The notes below the pieces were generated by a model. That model searched no databases and was not told the DNA's origin. It was given only the letters and a program-made list of their open reading frames with translations. A stretch of DNA of 9,533 bases, from positions 1-9,533 of the forward strand of contig JAKJFI010000026.1 in NCBI GenBank assembly GCA_022704985.1, in the 5' to 3' direction. Shown here piece by piece: positions 1 through 7,594 of this stretch. The translations under genes and the position numbers were made by a program. Position 1 is the first letter of the stretch. Each line of letters begins with the position of its first letter. Source of the stretch: Candidatus Omnitrophota bacterium. Lineage in GTDB: Bacteria > Ratteibacteria > UBA8468 > B48-G9 > JAFGKM01.

Positions 1-120
1 CATGCCGTAATAGAATCCCCGTGGTCCTTCAAGAAGCACAAGGTTGCGGTCCTTCAACAGCGTAACCCTGTATGTTCGGGCAGTCAGCTCCCATCCTCCC
101 GTCAAGTTCTTTATCTTCAT
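1..120 (-). CDS. Partial CDS, N-terminal 40 codons of an unidentified protein
   Basis: An ATG at 118-120 opens a frame that stays open to the window edge. The product begins MKIKNLTGGWELTARTYRVT and continues to the edge with a further strand-rich segment containing GPRGFYYGM. The start is well supported: a GGGAGG Shine-Dalgarno site lies 8 bases upstream, inside the end of the preceding gene, and only 3 bp separate that gene's stop from this ATG, so the two are very probably translationally coupled. There is no signal peptide in the visible part, so a cytoplasmic product is likely. The alternating hydrophobic pattern suggests a beta-rich N-terminal domain, as seen at the front of many glycosidases, but 40 residues are too few to name a family. 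Its role in glycan breakdown is inferred only from its operon position. Confidence 0.75.
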   Translation of the reverse strand, partial: MKIKNLTGGWELTARTYRVTLLKDRNLVLLEGPRGFYYGM

Positions 121-123
121 GTC

Positions 124-2316
124 TTATGCCTCCCGCGCACTGCTGCCCGGCGTTTTCAGCCGTTCTTGCAGATAGCGTATGATGTATTCGCAGTTCAGCG
201 TCTTCTCTTTCAGGTCGTTGGCGGTGTAAAGATACTGCAGTGTCGCTTCAAATCCGATGCGCGAATCTTTTTTTGCCAGCCGGTGCAGCATTCGGGCAAG
301 TTCAATCTCCTCCCGGAGAATCTCAATGAGACGTCTTCGGTTTTCCGGGGAGCGTTTTGCCCGCATGCGGACAAAAACGATTTGAAGATATGCGCTCCTG
401 AAATGGCAGTAAGCCGCAAGCGCAATGCGTTCCAATTCTGACAGATTATCCTTTTTCCCGGCTGGAACAAGTCCGCGTGCTTTTTTCAGTGGCTCCAGTC
501 CCTCCTTCCATTCTTCGGAGAGTTTCCGGAACTGTTCTTCAAAAATTTCCTGGGGATATATGTTTGCCCAGGCCTTAATATCGTCGTATGGAAACCCTAT
601 CATCGTCGCCCTGTATCCGGTAGGCTTAAGGTACAGCAGATTCTGTGGTCCGTAGTTCTGCGGCGCGGTGTAGAGAACCGGCAGGGATGGAGGAAAATTT
701 CTTAATGCTTCCCCGAAGCAGTACCAGGCCCTTTTCACCAGAGGCGCCGCTTTCTCTCCGAAATCGCGTTTTGCCAGTTCGGCCGCGGAAGACGAAAGAA
801 GTTCAAGGTTGCCCCCCGGGTACCCTCCAAGAGTCCAGCTCGCCATCACCCCGTCCACTCCGGCACCCGCGAGCCTGTTGATGTGTTCTTCAACGAGATA
901 GGGAACCGGCAGCCACGGCAAAGCGGAGCATTCCCACGAATTGTTCATCTGTATCTTGGCAACGGTCTTCAGTCCCCGCATGCGCGCCCGTCGCCACAGC
1001 CTGAGCGAATGTTCTCCTGGTCCGGGCTGCGAGAGCAGGTAATCGCTGGTCATCGCTTCTACGCCTGCCATAGAAACGATAGTCCCGGACTCGCTGGTAC
1101 ACATTAATTCAACGCTGTCAGGGAGAAGGTCTATGGCTTTCTCTTCCCATGCAGGGTGCCACCCCCAGTTCCACGCTATGACCCGAGCATCCGGCTTCTC
1201 GCTGTGAGCGCCTTCCGCTATCAGCCGGTTGACTTCGGCGATTACTTCCTCATGCGGCCGCTTGATACAACGCGGACACATTTTTTCCCTGTTGTGAGAC
1301 AGGCAGTTCGTAGGAAGCTCGGAGCGGGTAATGGTAAAAAGACCTGCCAAAAGCGGAACATGCCTGAACAGGTATGCGAAACCTTCCCGCAGGTAGTCGC
1401 GTACTGCGGGAGAGGAGGTGCACAAGCTGACCACATCCAGATAGGGATGTTCGGTCCCGGCAAGACCCGGATGTCCGGCAAAACATTCTTTCGGCAGGGC
1501 GCGCGGTTCGTTTACGTACAGAAAAATTTCCATCTTCCGGCGCGCCGCATGTTCGGCAAGTTTTTTCAGTCTTTCAAGACGGGCAGAGGAGTCGGAATCG
1601 GCATCAAGCAAGGGATGAAAAGGGATAAAATCGTGCATGGAGAACGGAACCCAGATGCCGTTGACTCCGCAAATGGAAAGGCGGTCAAGGAATCCATTTT
1701 TAGCCAGCTCCGATTCCCCGGCAAAGAATTCTCCATAAGGAACATAGTAAGGATAAACAAACGATGTCTTGAAACGTCTCTGTCCTGTCCCGGCAGGTTT
1801 TTTCGTTCTCTTCCAGTTATCAAGGAAAGTGAACGGAGGTTCTTCCCGGCAGGTCTTTGTATCCTGAAAATATTTTTTCACCAGGCGGCGTATCTCCGCA
1901 GTACGCTTTTTCTCATCCGGTTTTAGAGGTCTCCGAACCACAATCTTGCAATCCGGCTTTCTCCCTCCCACCTTGCTCCAGAGAAAATCTTCGTGCATGA
2001 GTGCCCTGTGGAACTGCTCGGGCGTCCAGTCCAGAATCTGGAGCATCTGCTCGTACGGCAGAAGATGCCAGTTCGCCTTTATAATGGTTATGTAGCCGTG
2101 CCGTTGCCATCCCGGCGCTATGCGGGGAGGCACCCTCAGTCCCATTTCGCGCGCATCCTGAAGGATTGTGTCGTTTCCGGTGCGGAGCGCCTGTGCCAGC
2201 CGTTCCACGGGAACGAGTTCCCAGTTGCGCCATATGACGGCCTGGTGCCTTGAGGGAAAATGGGGCAGTTTGAGCGGTTCGGGATTATCTCCGACAGGCA
2301 GGTCCGGTATCTTCAA
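124..2316 (-). CDS. Putative TIM-barrel glycosidase-like protein with duplicated N-terminal HTH-like module
   Basis: A 730-residue protein without signal peptide or membrane segment, so probably cytoplasmic. Residues about 30-60 and 81-115 are two copies of a short helical module, each beginning NW-x-L-x-P-x-E (N31/W32/E38 and N82/W83/E89); the second contains LDWTPEQF and FLWSKVG. A linker follows, then from about residue 183 an alternating strand/helix region resembling a (beta/alpha)8 barrel, with strand-like segments at ICGVNGIWVPFS, MEIFLYVNEP, LLAGLFTITRSE, ARVIAWNWGW and DGVMASWTLGGYP. C338, H341, C347 and C350 form a Cys/His cluster beside the TRSE segment; E333 is a candidate catalytic acid. 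Residues from about 580 are helical and charged. I associate this architecture with unnamed GH20-like proteins of Lentisphaerae and Planctomycetes, but the enzyme class is inference. The TTG start is the only reasonable one: an in-frame TAA lies 24 bases upstream and AAAGGGA precedes it by 8 bases. The gap to the upstream gene is 41 bp. Confidence 0.8.
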   Translation of the reverse strand: MKIPDLPVGDNPEPLKLPHFPSRHQAVIWRNWELVPVERLAQALRTGNDTILQDAREMGLRVPPRIAPGWQRHGYITIIKANWHLLPYEQMLQILDWTPEQFHRALMHEDFLWSKVGGRKPDCKIVVRRPLKPDEKKRTAEIRRLVKKYFQDTKTCREEPPFTFLDNWKRTKKPAGTGQRRFKTSFVYPYYVPYGEFFAGESELAKNGFLDRLSICGVNGIWVPFSMHDFIPFHPLLDADSDSSARLERLKKLAEHAARRKMEIFLYVNEPRALPKECFAGHPGLAGTEHPYLDVVSLCTSSPAVRDYLREGFAYLFRHVPLLAGLFTITRSELPTNCLSHNREKMCPRCIKRPHEEVIAEVNRLIAEGAHSEKPDARVIAWNWGWHPAWEEKAIDLLPDSVELMCTSESGTIVSMAGVEAMTSDYLLSQPGPGEHSLRLWRRARMRGLKTVAKIQMNNSWECSALPWLPVPYLVEEHINRLAGAGVDGVMASWTLGGYPGGNLELLSSSAAELAKRDFGEKAAPLVKRAWYCFGEALRNFPPSLPVLYTAPQNYGPQNLLYLKPTGYRATMIGFPYDDIKAWANIYPQEIFEEQFRKLSEEWKEGLEPLKKARGLVPAGKKDNLSELERIALAAYCHFRSAYLQIVFVRMRAKRSPENRRRLIEILREEIELARMLHRLAKKDSRIGFEATLQYLYTANDLKEKTLNCEYIIRYLQERLKTPGSSAREA
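129..134 (-). promoter_or_regulatory. Ribosome binding site GGGAGG for the left-edge gene
   Basis: Read on the minus strand this is GGGAGG, followed by 8 bases and then ATG at 118-120. It lies inside the last codons of the preceding gene, which supports coupled translation and fixes the start of the truncated gene. Confidence 0.7.
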
Positions 2317-2324
2317 GTTTTTGT

Positions 2325-2331
2325 TCCCTTT
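2325..2331 (-). promoter_or_regulatory. Ribosome binding site AAAGGGA that decides a TTG start
   Basis: AAAGGGA on the minus strand sits 8 bases before the TTG at 2314-2316. With an in-frame stop 24 bases upstream of that TTG, and no ATG nearby in frame, it selects TTG as the start of the 730-residue protein. Confidence 0.55.
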
Positions 2332-2357
2332 AGTTGTTATTTACCGGGACAGTCCGG

Positions 2358-3626
2358 CTATTTTTGTTCACCCAGAGAGATGTCATCCAGAAATAATACG
2401 CCTTTTCCGCTTATAAAGCAATAGATGAGAATCTTGCGGCAGTTTTCAGGCGCCCTGTACAGATTTTTGTCTCCCTTGAGCATATCCGAGATTAACACCC
2501 ACTTGTTCAGGTTTCCTTCCGGAATGGCAATATTTACATCCTGTTTCCCATCCGGTACCGGCTCGTTCTTCCAGTTGTACGGCTGAAAGCGAATCGTTAT
2601 GTTCTTCAGGGAAGAATTCACCGCGCCGTCAATCCGGTAGGTTGTCCCGGGGACTATCCCTTTCGCGGACGTTAAAATCTGCCCGCTGACGCTGTCTGCC
2701 ATCGACTCCATCTTGCCGCTCCAGGAGCCGGAAAACGCCTGTTCATTCGTCCTTTTGTTGACACCCTTTTCTTCACGCTTCATTTCAGGCGTTCCTCCCC
2801 AGTACCCTGTCCCGGCCGGACCGAACTGCCCCCAGAAATCAGGCAGTCCGTCGTTATTCTCATCCAGCTCAAAGCCCGGATTGACAACATAGTTATGGTT
2901 TGCCGGAACCGGGTAGTCTTTCCTTATGGAATAGACGCGGAAACGGTCAACCGCCGCCGGACCCGGAAGAAACCGCATCCACTCGCCCATGTCACATGCC
3001 GAAACGGGGATGCCCCGTATGCTGTCCTGCAGAACTTCATCAAGGTACAGCGCCGCATACCTTTCTTCCTCCGTCCCTGACAGTTTGTATGTAACCGTTA
3101 TTTTATGCCACTCTCCGTCCTGCCAGCCTGCGCAGGCGCCGTAAAGGTTTGCGTTTTCATACCGCCTTCCCATGCTGGTCTTTTCATCAAACCTTACGCC
3201 GATTTCCTTAACGGCCCCGTATGTGGCGCCGGAGTGGGAAATGAGCATCTGGTTCAGCGTGCCGTCTGTAAGAACCTTCAGCATGCGAAACCCGCCCGGA
3301 GTATGCCTGAAAGAGCGCTCCTTTGCCACCCATTCCGGCCGGTACCAGTATTCAACAGTCCCCTCGTTCAGGTCAATGTTATCCTTTGCAGGAAAGACTA
3401 TCTCCTGTCCTGCGGGTATATATGCGGCGTTCCCGAACTTCCCGGTTTTGAACTCTACGCCTGCGCCCGCCTTGCCGCCGTTTTTCTCCAGAGCCTCCCT
3501 GCTTTCGAATTCCTCCTGAAAAAGAAGCTCTTTTTTCTCCTGTGCCTGTTCTTGCGCCTGCGCCTTCATGCAGATGCATACGGACAAACACAGCAACGCA
3601 ACCGCACGTAAATCAATCCTTTTCAT
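2358..3626 (-). CDS. Secreted LamG-like plus CBM4/9-like carbohydrate-binding protein
   Basis: A 422-residue protein with no evident catalytic domain. A cleavable signal peptide is clear: MKR, a hydrophobic run LRAVALLCLSVCICM, and a likely AQA cleavage site near residue 24; no lipobox is seen. Residues about 34-236 look like a concanavalin A/LamG-type jelly roll: an opening LLFQEEF, a GTVEYWYRP strand, a DGEWHKITVTY strand, YAALYLDEV, and a closing VDRFRVYS. Residues about 245-422 resemble a CBM4/9-type module, starting YVVNPGFE and ending VLFLDDISLGE, with a calcium-loop-like DENNDGLPD after the first strand. The product is probably exported and binds glycan or a cell-surface partner, perhaps helping the large hydrolase encoded just upstream. 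I chose the ATG at 3624-3626 over a TTG 18 bases further upstream because GAGGAG lies 6 bases before this ATG and would fall inside the longer version. The gap to the upstream gene is then 10 bp. Ligand unknown. Confidence 0.85.
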   Translation of the reverse strand: MKRIDLRAVALLCLSVCICMKAQAQEQAQEKKELLFQEEFESREALEKNGGKAGAGVEFKTGKFGNAAYIPAGQEIVFPAKDNIDLNEGTVEYWYRPEWVAKERSFRHTPGGFRMLKVLTDGTLNQMLISHSGATYGAVKEIGVRFDEKTSMGRRYENANLYGACAGWQDGEWHKITVTYKLSGTEEERYAALYLDEVLQDSIRGIPVSACDMGEWMRFLPGPAAVDRFRVYSIRKDYPVPANHNYVVNPGFELDENNDGLPDFWGQFGPAGTGYWGGTPEMKREEKGVNKRTNEQAFSGSWSGKMESMADSVSGQILTSAKGIVPGTTYRIDGAVNSSLKNITIRFQPYNWKNEPVPDGKQDVNIAIPEGNLNKWVLISDMLKGDKNLYRAPENCRKILIYCFISGKGVLFLDDISLGEQK

Positions 3627-3632
3627 GTTCGT

Positions 3633-3638
3633 CTCCTC
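3633..3638 (-). promoter_or_regulatory. Ribosome binding site GAGGAG that fixes the LamG/CBM protein start
   Basis: GAGGAG on the minus strand lies 6 bases before the ATG at 3624-3626 and overlaps the TGA stop (3637-3639) of the upstream gene. Its position makes the ATG, rather than the in-frame TTG at 3642-3644, the better start. Confidence 0.7.
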
Positions 3639-6600
3639 ATTCAAGGAACAGCACGCCCCAGGACGCCGGGGAACCGTCCAGCGAAGCCCATTTCATCTGT
3701 ATATCCCTTCCTTTATGGGGTTTGTCCGTCTGCGCCTCATATTTTGCCACCCCGTCGGTATCGTCGTCATCCACCGCATAATCGAATCCGACCATCGCTC
3801 CTTTTTGGGGCTTGAACCCGCGGAAGAGCCCCACGGGTATCCGCACTTCCAGGATATATCCTGTCTCCGTCAGCGATGAGGCAGTTTTTATCGTCTCGGT
3901 GCTGCCGGTGTATGCCCCGAAAACGGCAACCGTGCCGGGTGTGCCGTCAGCAAGGGTCGGGGATGCCAGAATCTGGTAATCGTCGGAGTTCCATGTCTTC
4001 ATCCAGAAATCGCCCGCAAGATCGATATCAAGGAAAAATTCCACGCAGTCAGCAAGGTATATGTAGAGAGGATTCTCTTCCACCCTGCTCTTTATTGCGG
4101 GGTTGAGCATTACCTTTTCATCTTTTATTTTTGCAAGAAAATAGAGATACTCGTCATCCCACATTGAATAGAGCTTTGCCGAGCAATCCTGTTCTCCCGT
4201 CCAGGGAATTCCCTGCACCTTCCATGCAATCTGGTCAGCGCGGTCGATTAAAGCGGCCGGCAGATTCCCGGGCCAATTATTTCCGGCGCCTTCCATCTCC
4301 GGTCTTCTTTCAGCCCTGAAGGACCTCATCACACATATTGTATCGGTTGCGGTATGTTTTTGTCCCCGTGCGGTAATAACGAAAGAACACGTATCTGCCC
4401 CCGACGGCTGGAAGCGGTCAAGGGGGAAAACGATATCCCTGCTTTCGCGGATTGCAAGTCCCTCGAAATTCACCTTCTTTACAGCCGGTGAGAACCCCGG
4501 GGGAAGTTTGTCAACAGCCACGGCGCCGGAGAGCCCTTCATTAACCGCCTCGTTCAGAACCTTTACAATCAATGCGGGTTTGCCGTCAAGATTTCTGATG
4601 CGCGGCCCCTCGCAGGAAAACAGGACGGTCTGCAGTTGCGTATTTCTGAATGCGCTCTTCATCTCCTCTACGGTTATCTTTTTGTCGCCGATAATGTAAA
4701 ATGGCTGTATGCCCGCATCTATCAGAAGATTGCCTGACTTCGCTCGCGATGTTCTGACCGGATTGCCCATAAGGTCCAGCACGGTTACAGACCTGTATGA
4801 AACCGGTATTTCAATCTTCTGCGGCTTGTCTGTCTGAAAGAAGACAACAGGGACCCCGTTTTTTTCAATAAAGTAGCACTTATTGTCTCCGCCCAGGTCA
4901 ACCGTGCCTTTAGGTTCGCCGCCGTCAATCAGCTCGTTGAACGCGTCTATCGCTGGCAATATGGGACGCGGAGAAAGGTCATGCTCAAAAAGCGAGCCCG
5001 TGGGTCCGTAAAAAATCGGTGAGGGCAGCCACGCGTGAATGAACTGCCTCCGGACGCCGAGTGCGAAAGTCTCGGCGAATATGCCGATTCCCCTTACCGC
5101 CTGTTCAACGGGCGTGAACTGCCAGTTTCCGAACCCGTACGCCAGCGGAGCTATCTCCATGCTTATCATGTCATACAGGGACTGTGACGGCAGGAGCGTC
5201 TCGGTATCCCACCAGGGCATATTTCTGTGTTTTTCCGGCACCAGTTCCTGCAATTCCCGGTATGCCGAGCGGGAACCGGGTTTGCCATAGTGGGAATAAT
5301 ATCCGTGCGCCGAAATAACGTCGGTATATTCAAGCGTTCCGAGCTCTATAAGGCTTTTTGTCCAAGAGGTGAGGTTTCCTCCAAGGTCGCTTGTCGGACA
5401 GAGCCCTATAACCGTATCATCCGGGCGGACGGATTTTACAGTTTCGTATGAAACCTTCTGCAGTTCATAGAACTCTTTCGGAGAAAATCCCGAATTGGAA
5501 GAGGGCTCATTAAACGTTTCCCAGTAGTTTATGGAGGGAGCCGCCTTTAACAATTTTTCAAGATACATGCGGTATCCGTCAAGGTCAAACAACGGGAGCC
5601 CGGTTCGCACGCTTTTCGTCCCAGAGGTTATCCAGGCAGGCCCGCGGAAGTTGCCCGCGCCTATTGTCGGCATAAGGTTGACGCCGAAACCCTTATAATA
5701 TCTGGCCATGGATTCCACGTGTTTGTCGTATAATCCGCCTTTCTCCTTACGGCAGACAAACATGGGAGAAAGGGAATCCGTTCTTTGCCAGTGAATTCCG
5801 AGGTCCCTCAGGATTTCATGAAACCAGCCGGGACGGGGACCTGTGTAAAAAAAGTCTCCTTCGGGGTTCCATCCGAGAGGACTCATTCCGAAATCGCCGT
5901 GCACGCCGAGATAGGATTTTTCTGCCGGCACGGACTTTGCAGGGTCGAGGCGGCTGATAAAACAAAAGATAAACCTGCTTGCGGAAACTGTTTTTCCTTC
6001 CATGCAAAGCTCAGCGTCAATCGCGTAGCTTCCCCGAGAAAGAACGGGGACATCGTATCGTATGTCATGGCGCATTTTATCTTTTGGCGTTTTCAGTGTC
6101 CGTGTGCCTATGACCTCTCCTGTGTAGAGATTGCGCGTTGTAATATTAACAGAATGTTCACTGCGGGGTTTTGTGGTATATATTGCTATCGTTGCGGGTG
6201 GAGGCTTTTCTCCCAGATAGAAGATGTTTCCGTCCCGCGGATGCCGCACATTAATCTCTGCGTCATTGCCCGGTGCATAGTCTGTCAGGCCGCCTTCTTC
6301 AAGTTGTATCCCGTCAATCCAGATTGCGGCGCCTGGGGAATCGTAAAAAAAGACCGAAAAGAAATACCTTTTCTTGTAAGTGGGGAATTTCTCTCCTTCG
6401 GTGAGGGTGCCGGTTACGGAATATCTTTTCCATTCTCCATCCAGTACGGCGGCGCCGTCTATCCCTACGGAATGGGCGCCCCTTGTGGAAGTAAGCTGGA
6501 AGCCTAACCTGACCGGCTTGTCGGCTTTTGCATATAATGAAAGGGTATATTTCTTCCCCGGTTCCAGTATATAGACCCGGCTGTTCAGTCCGTACCTGCC

Positions 6601-6840
6601 GCGCCTCACGGCATTTATCCTGAGACTTTTACTTCCGTGCGCGGAGGTTGTTTCGTCTATCTCGTATGGAAAAATGTAGTCATCCCTGTCTCCCAGCAAA
6701 TAGGAGTGCCGCACCTGGAAGCCCTTCATGCCTGTCTCAAAACTGGAGCCTTCGGTAAACAGGTTTATTCCCGAAGTCTGTCCCTGCCCCGGAAAAAGCC
6801 AGAACAATAGGTATAGCGATAATAATGTTTTTTTTAACAC
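3637..6840 (-). CDS. Secreted multidomain clan GH-A-like glycoside hydrolase with CBM9-like C-terminus
   Basis: A 1067-residue exported protein. Residues 1-20 are a signal peptide (KK, then LLSLYLLFWLF, then PGQGQ). Residues about 24-190 look like a CBM4/9-type jelly roll (FETGMKGF near the start, AAIWIDGIQLEEG near the end). Residues about 195-295 are Ig-like. Residues about 306-640 form a (beta/alpha)8 glycosidase barrel: YWETFNEPSSNSG carries the clan-A acid/base (E445 in NEP), MPWWDTETL carries the likely nucleophile (E547), and SAHGYYSHYG and HAWLPSP fit the strand 6 and strand 8 positions. A small beta domain (about 645-720) and another Ig-like stretch (about 725-840) follow. Residues about 841-1067 resemble a CBM9/DOMON-like module (SMWDDEYLYFLAKIKDE, CVEFFLDID). 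The barrel is closest in feel to GH39/GH5-type enzymes, but family and substrate cannot be settled by eye. The GTG start is supported by AGGGAG 5 bases upstream and an in-frame TAG just before it. It is cotranscribed with the pseudopilin upstream (31-bp gap) and the binding protein downstream (10-bp gap). Confidence 0.9.
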   Translation of the reverse strand: MLKKTLLSLYLLFWLFPGQGQTSGINLFTEGSSFETGMKGFQVRHSYLLGDRDDYIFPYEIDETTSAHGSKSLRINAVRRGRYGLNSRVYILEPGKKYTLSLYAKADKPVRLGFQLTSTRGAHSVGIDGAAVLDGEWKRYSVTGTLTEGEKFPTYKKRYFFSVFFYDSPGAAIWIDGIQLEEGGLTDYAPGNDAEINVRHPRDGNIFYLGEKPPPATIAIYTTKPRSEHSVNITTRNLYTGEVIGTRTLKTPKDKMRHDIRYDVPVLSRGSYAIDAELCMEGKTVSASRFIFCFISRLDPAKSVPAEKSYLGVHGDFGMSPLGWNPEGDFFYTGPRPGWFHEILRDLGIHWQRTDSLSPMFVCRKEKGGLYDKHVESMARYYKGFGVNLMPTIGAGNFRGPAWITSGTKSVRTGLPLFDLDGYRMYLEKLLKAAPSINYWETFNEPSSNSGFSPKEFYELQKVSYETVKSVRPDDTVIGLCPTSDLGGNLTSWTKSLIELGTLEYTDVISAHGYYSHYGKPGSRSAYRELQELVPEKHRNMPWWDTETLLPSQSLYDMISMEIAPLAYGFGNWQFTPVEQAVRGIGIFAETFALGVRRQFIHAWLPSPIFYGPTGSLFEHDLSPRPILPAIDAFNELIDGGEPKGTVDLGGDNKCYFIEKNGVPVVFFQTDKPQKIEIPVSYRSVTVLDLMGNPVRTSRAKSGNLLIDAGIQPFYIIGDKKITVEEMKSAFRNTQLQTVLFSCEGPRIRNLDGKPALIVKVLNEAVNEGLSGAVAVDKLPPGFSPAVKKVNFEGLAIRESRDIVFPLDRFQPSGADTCSFVITARGQKHTATDTICVMRSFRAERRPEMEGAGNNWPGNLPAALIDRADQIAWKVQGIPWTGEQDCSAKLYSMWDDEYLYFLAKIKDEKVMLNPAIKSRVEENPLYIYLADCVEFFLDIDLAGDFWMKTWNSDDYQILASPTLADGTPGTVAVFGAYTGSTETIKTASSLTETGYILEVRIPVGLFRGFKPQKGAMVGFDYAVDDDDTDGVAKYEAQTDKPHKGRDIQMKWASLDGSPASWGVLFLE

Positions 6841-6845
6841 TCTGT

Positions 6846-6851
6846 CTCCCT
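6846..6851 (-). promoter_or_regulatory. Ribosome binding site AGGGAG that decides a GTG start
   Basis: AGGGAG on the minus strand lies 5 bases before the GTG at 6838-6840. An in-frame TAG upstream of it excludes a longer reading frame, so the large hydrolase starts with GTG and its signal peptide follows at once. Confidence 0.65.
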
Positions 6852-6871
6852 GCTAATTAAACAGCTTCCCG

Positions 6872-7594
6872 TTATTGAAGAGGACTTGATGTATAGGTTC
6901 CGTTCTGGTAATAGGCATTGTTGGGCCACCAGCACCATATGATGCGTTCGCCGCAACCGGAACTGCCGGGTGTCGTATAACCGACACTGCCGTCGGCTTT
7001 CAGAAAATTCATACCGCCGTTGTGGCGCCACATGAACCTGCCGGTGTCACCGTAGTTGGAATACGGGACACTGGCACGCGGAGAGCCAACGCTGTGGCAG
7101 TAGCTTGCCGAATACTGCGCCTCTATGACCAGCGTGAGGGCAATGGGCGTTCCTCCGGCTTTGCAGTTCTTGGGATGCCCGAAATTCCAGCCGGTATTAC
7201 CCAGACAACCATAGTCGGCCATGTGCAGGTTCATATGGTACGCCTGGCGCGCTCCCGGAGGGTGCGCCGTACCCACAGTGCTCGGGCACCAGAATACCGC
7301 AGGAGTCAGCGTAGTCACGTTGTAGTTGATATACGGGGCTATCTGTCCGGCCCATGCGGTTTTGGTATCGCCCGGGCTGAAATTCTTCAGATCAGCCGCT
7401 TTCTGCGGGAACCAGCTGTCGTAATCCTGCGCGTACATCAGAAACCCGAGTCCCAGCTGTTTCAGGTTGCTTATACATACCGCCTGCCGCGCCCTTTCCC
7501 TTGCCTGCGAGAGTGCCGGCAGAAGCATTGCCGCAAGTATCGCTATTATTGCAATGACTACCAGCAATTCTATAAGCGTAAATCCTTTCTTCAT
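6872..7594 (-). CDS. Type II secretion/type IV pilin-like protein with H-X9-DG C-terminal motif
   Basis: A 240-residue protein. The N-terminus [20 protein letters not shown] is a textbook prepilin leader: short basic leader, cleavage after G4, F5 as the residue to be methylated, E9 at mature position 5, and a hydrophobic helix to about residue 29. The amphipathic helix goes on through [20 protein letters not shown]. Near the C-terminus H191, nine residues, then D201-G202 gives the H-X9-DG signature of the prepilin subfamily abundant in Planctomycetes and Lentisphaerae. The globular part has seven cysteines (C40, C103, C130, C144, C166, C214, C221) and ends in an aromatic stretch ([12 protein letters not shown]), suggesting disulfides and a possible binding surface outside the cytoplasmic membrane. 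No assembly ATPase or prepilin peptidase is encoded here, so the machinery must lie elsewhere. AAGGAGG lies 9 bases before the ATG. The ATG overlaps the regulator's TGA. A role in glycan uptake or secretion is inferred from the neighbours only. Confidence 0.92.
   Translation of the reverse strand: MKKGFTLIELLVVIAIIAILAAMLLPALSQARERARQAVCISNLKQLGLGFLMYAQDYDSWFPQKAADLKNFSPGDTKTAWAGQIAPYINYNVTTLTPAVFWCPSTVGTAHPPGARQAYHMNLHMADYGCLGNTGWNFGHPKNCKAGGTPIALTLVIEAQYSASYCHSVGSPRASVPYSNYGDTGRFMWRHNGGMNFLKADGSVGYTTPGSSGCGERIIWCWWPNNAYYQNGTYTSSPLQ

Noticed and set aside
1156..1926. A 256-codon open frame on the plus strand
   Set aside because: It lies wholly antisense to the 730-residue gene, has no recognisable domain or good ribosome site, and is rich in Cys/Arg/Phe as expected for a reverse-frame shadow.
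2332..2340. Nine bases (AGTTGTTAT on the plus strand) shared with 8668-8676 upstream of the regulator, as a second operator
   Set aside because: Only one half-site is shared and the inverted partner CAAATG is missing here, so a chance match in AT-rich gaps is likelier.
2344..2357. CCGG-N6-CCGG hairpin between the LamG/CBM gene and the next gene as a possible terminator
   Set aside because: The stem is only 4 bp and no T run follows on the transcribed (minus) strand; the operon probably reads through.
2358..3626. Lipoprotein signal in the LamG/CBM protein because of the CLSVCIC stretch
   Set aside because: No residue of the Gly/Ala/Ser type stands directly before a suitable cysteine, while an AQA site for ordinary signal peptidase follows.
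3624..3644. TTG start giving a 428-residue version of the LamG/CBM protein
   Set aside because: The GAGGAG ribosome site would fall inside this longer version, and the signal peptide starts naturally at the ATG six codons later.
5785..6507. A 240-codon open frame on the plus strand
   Set aside because: Antisense to the large hydrolase, whose signal peptide, domains and catalytic motifs are convincing; the plus-strand product resembles nothing.
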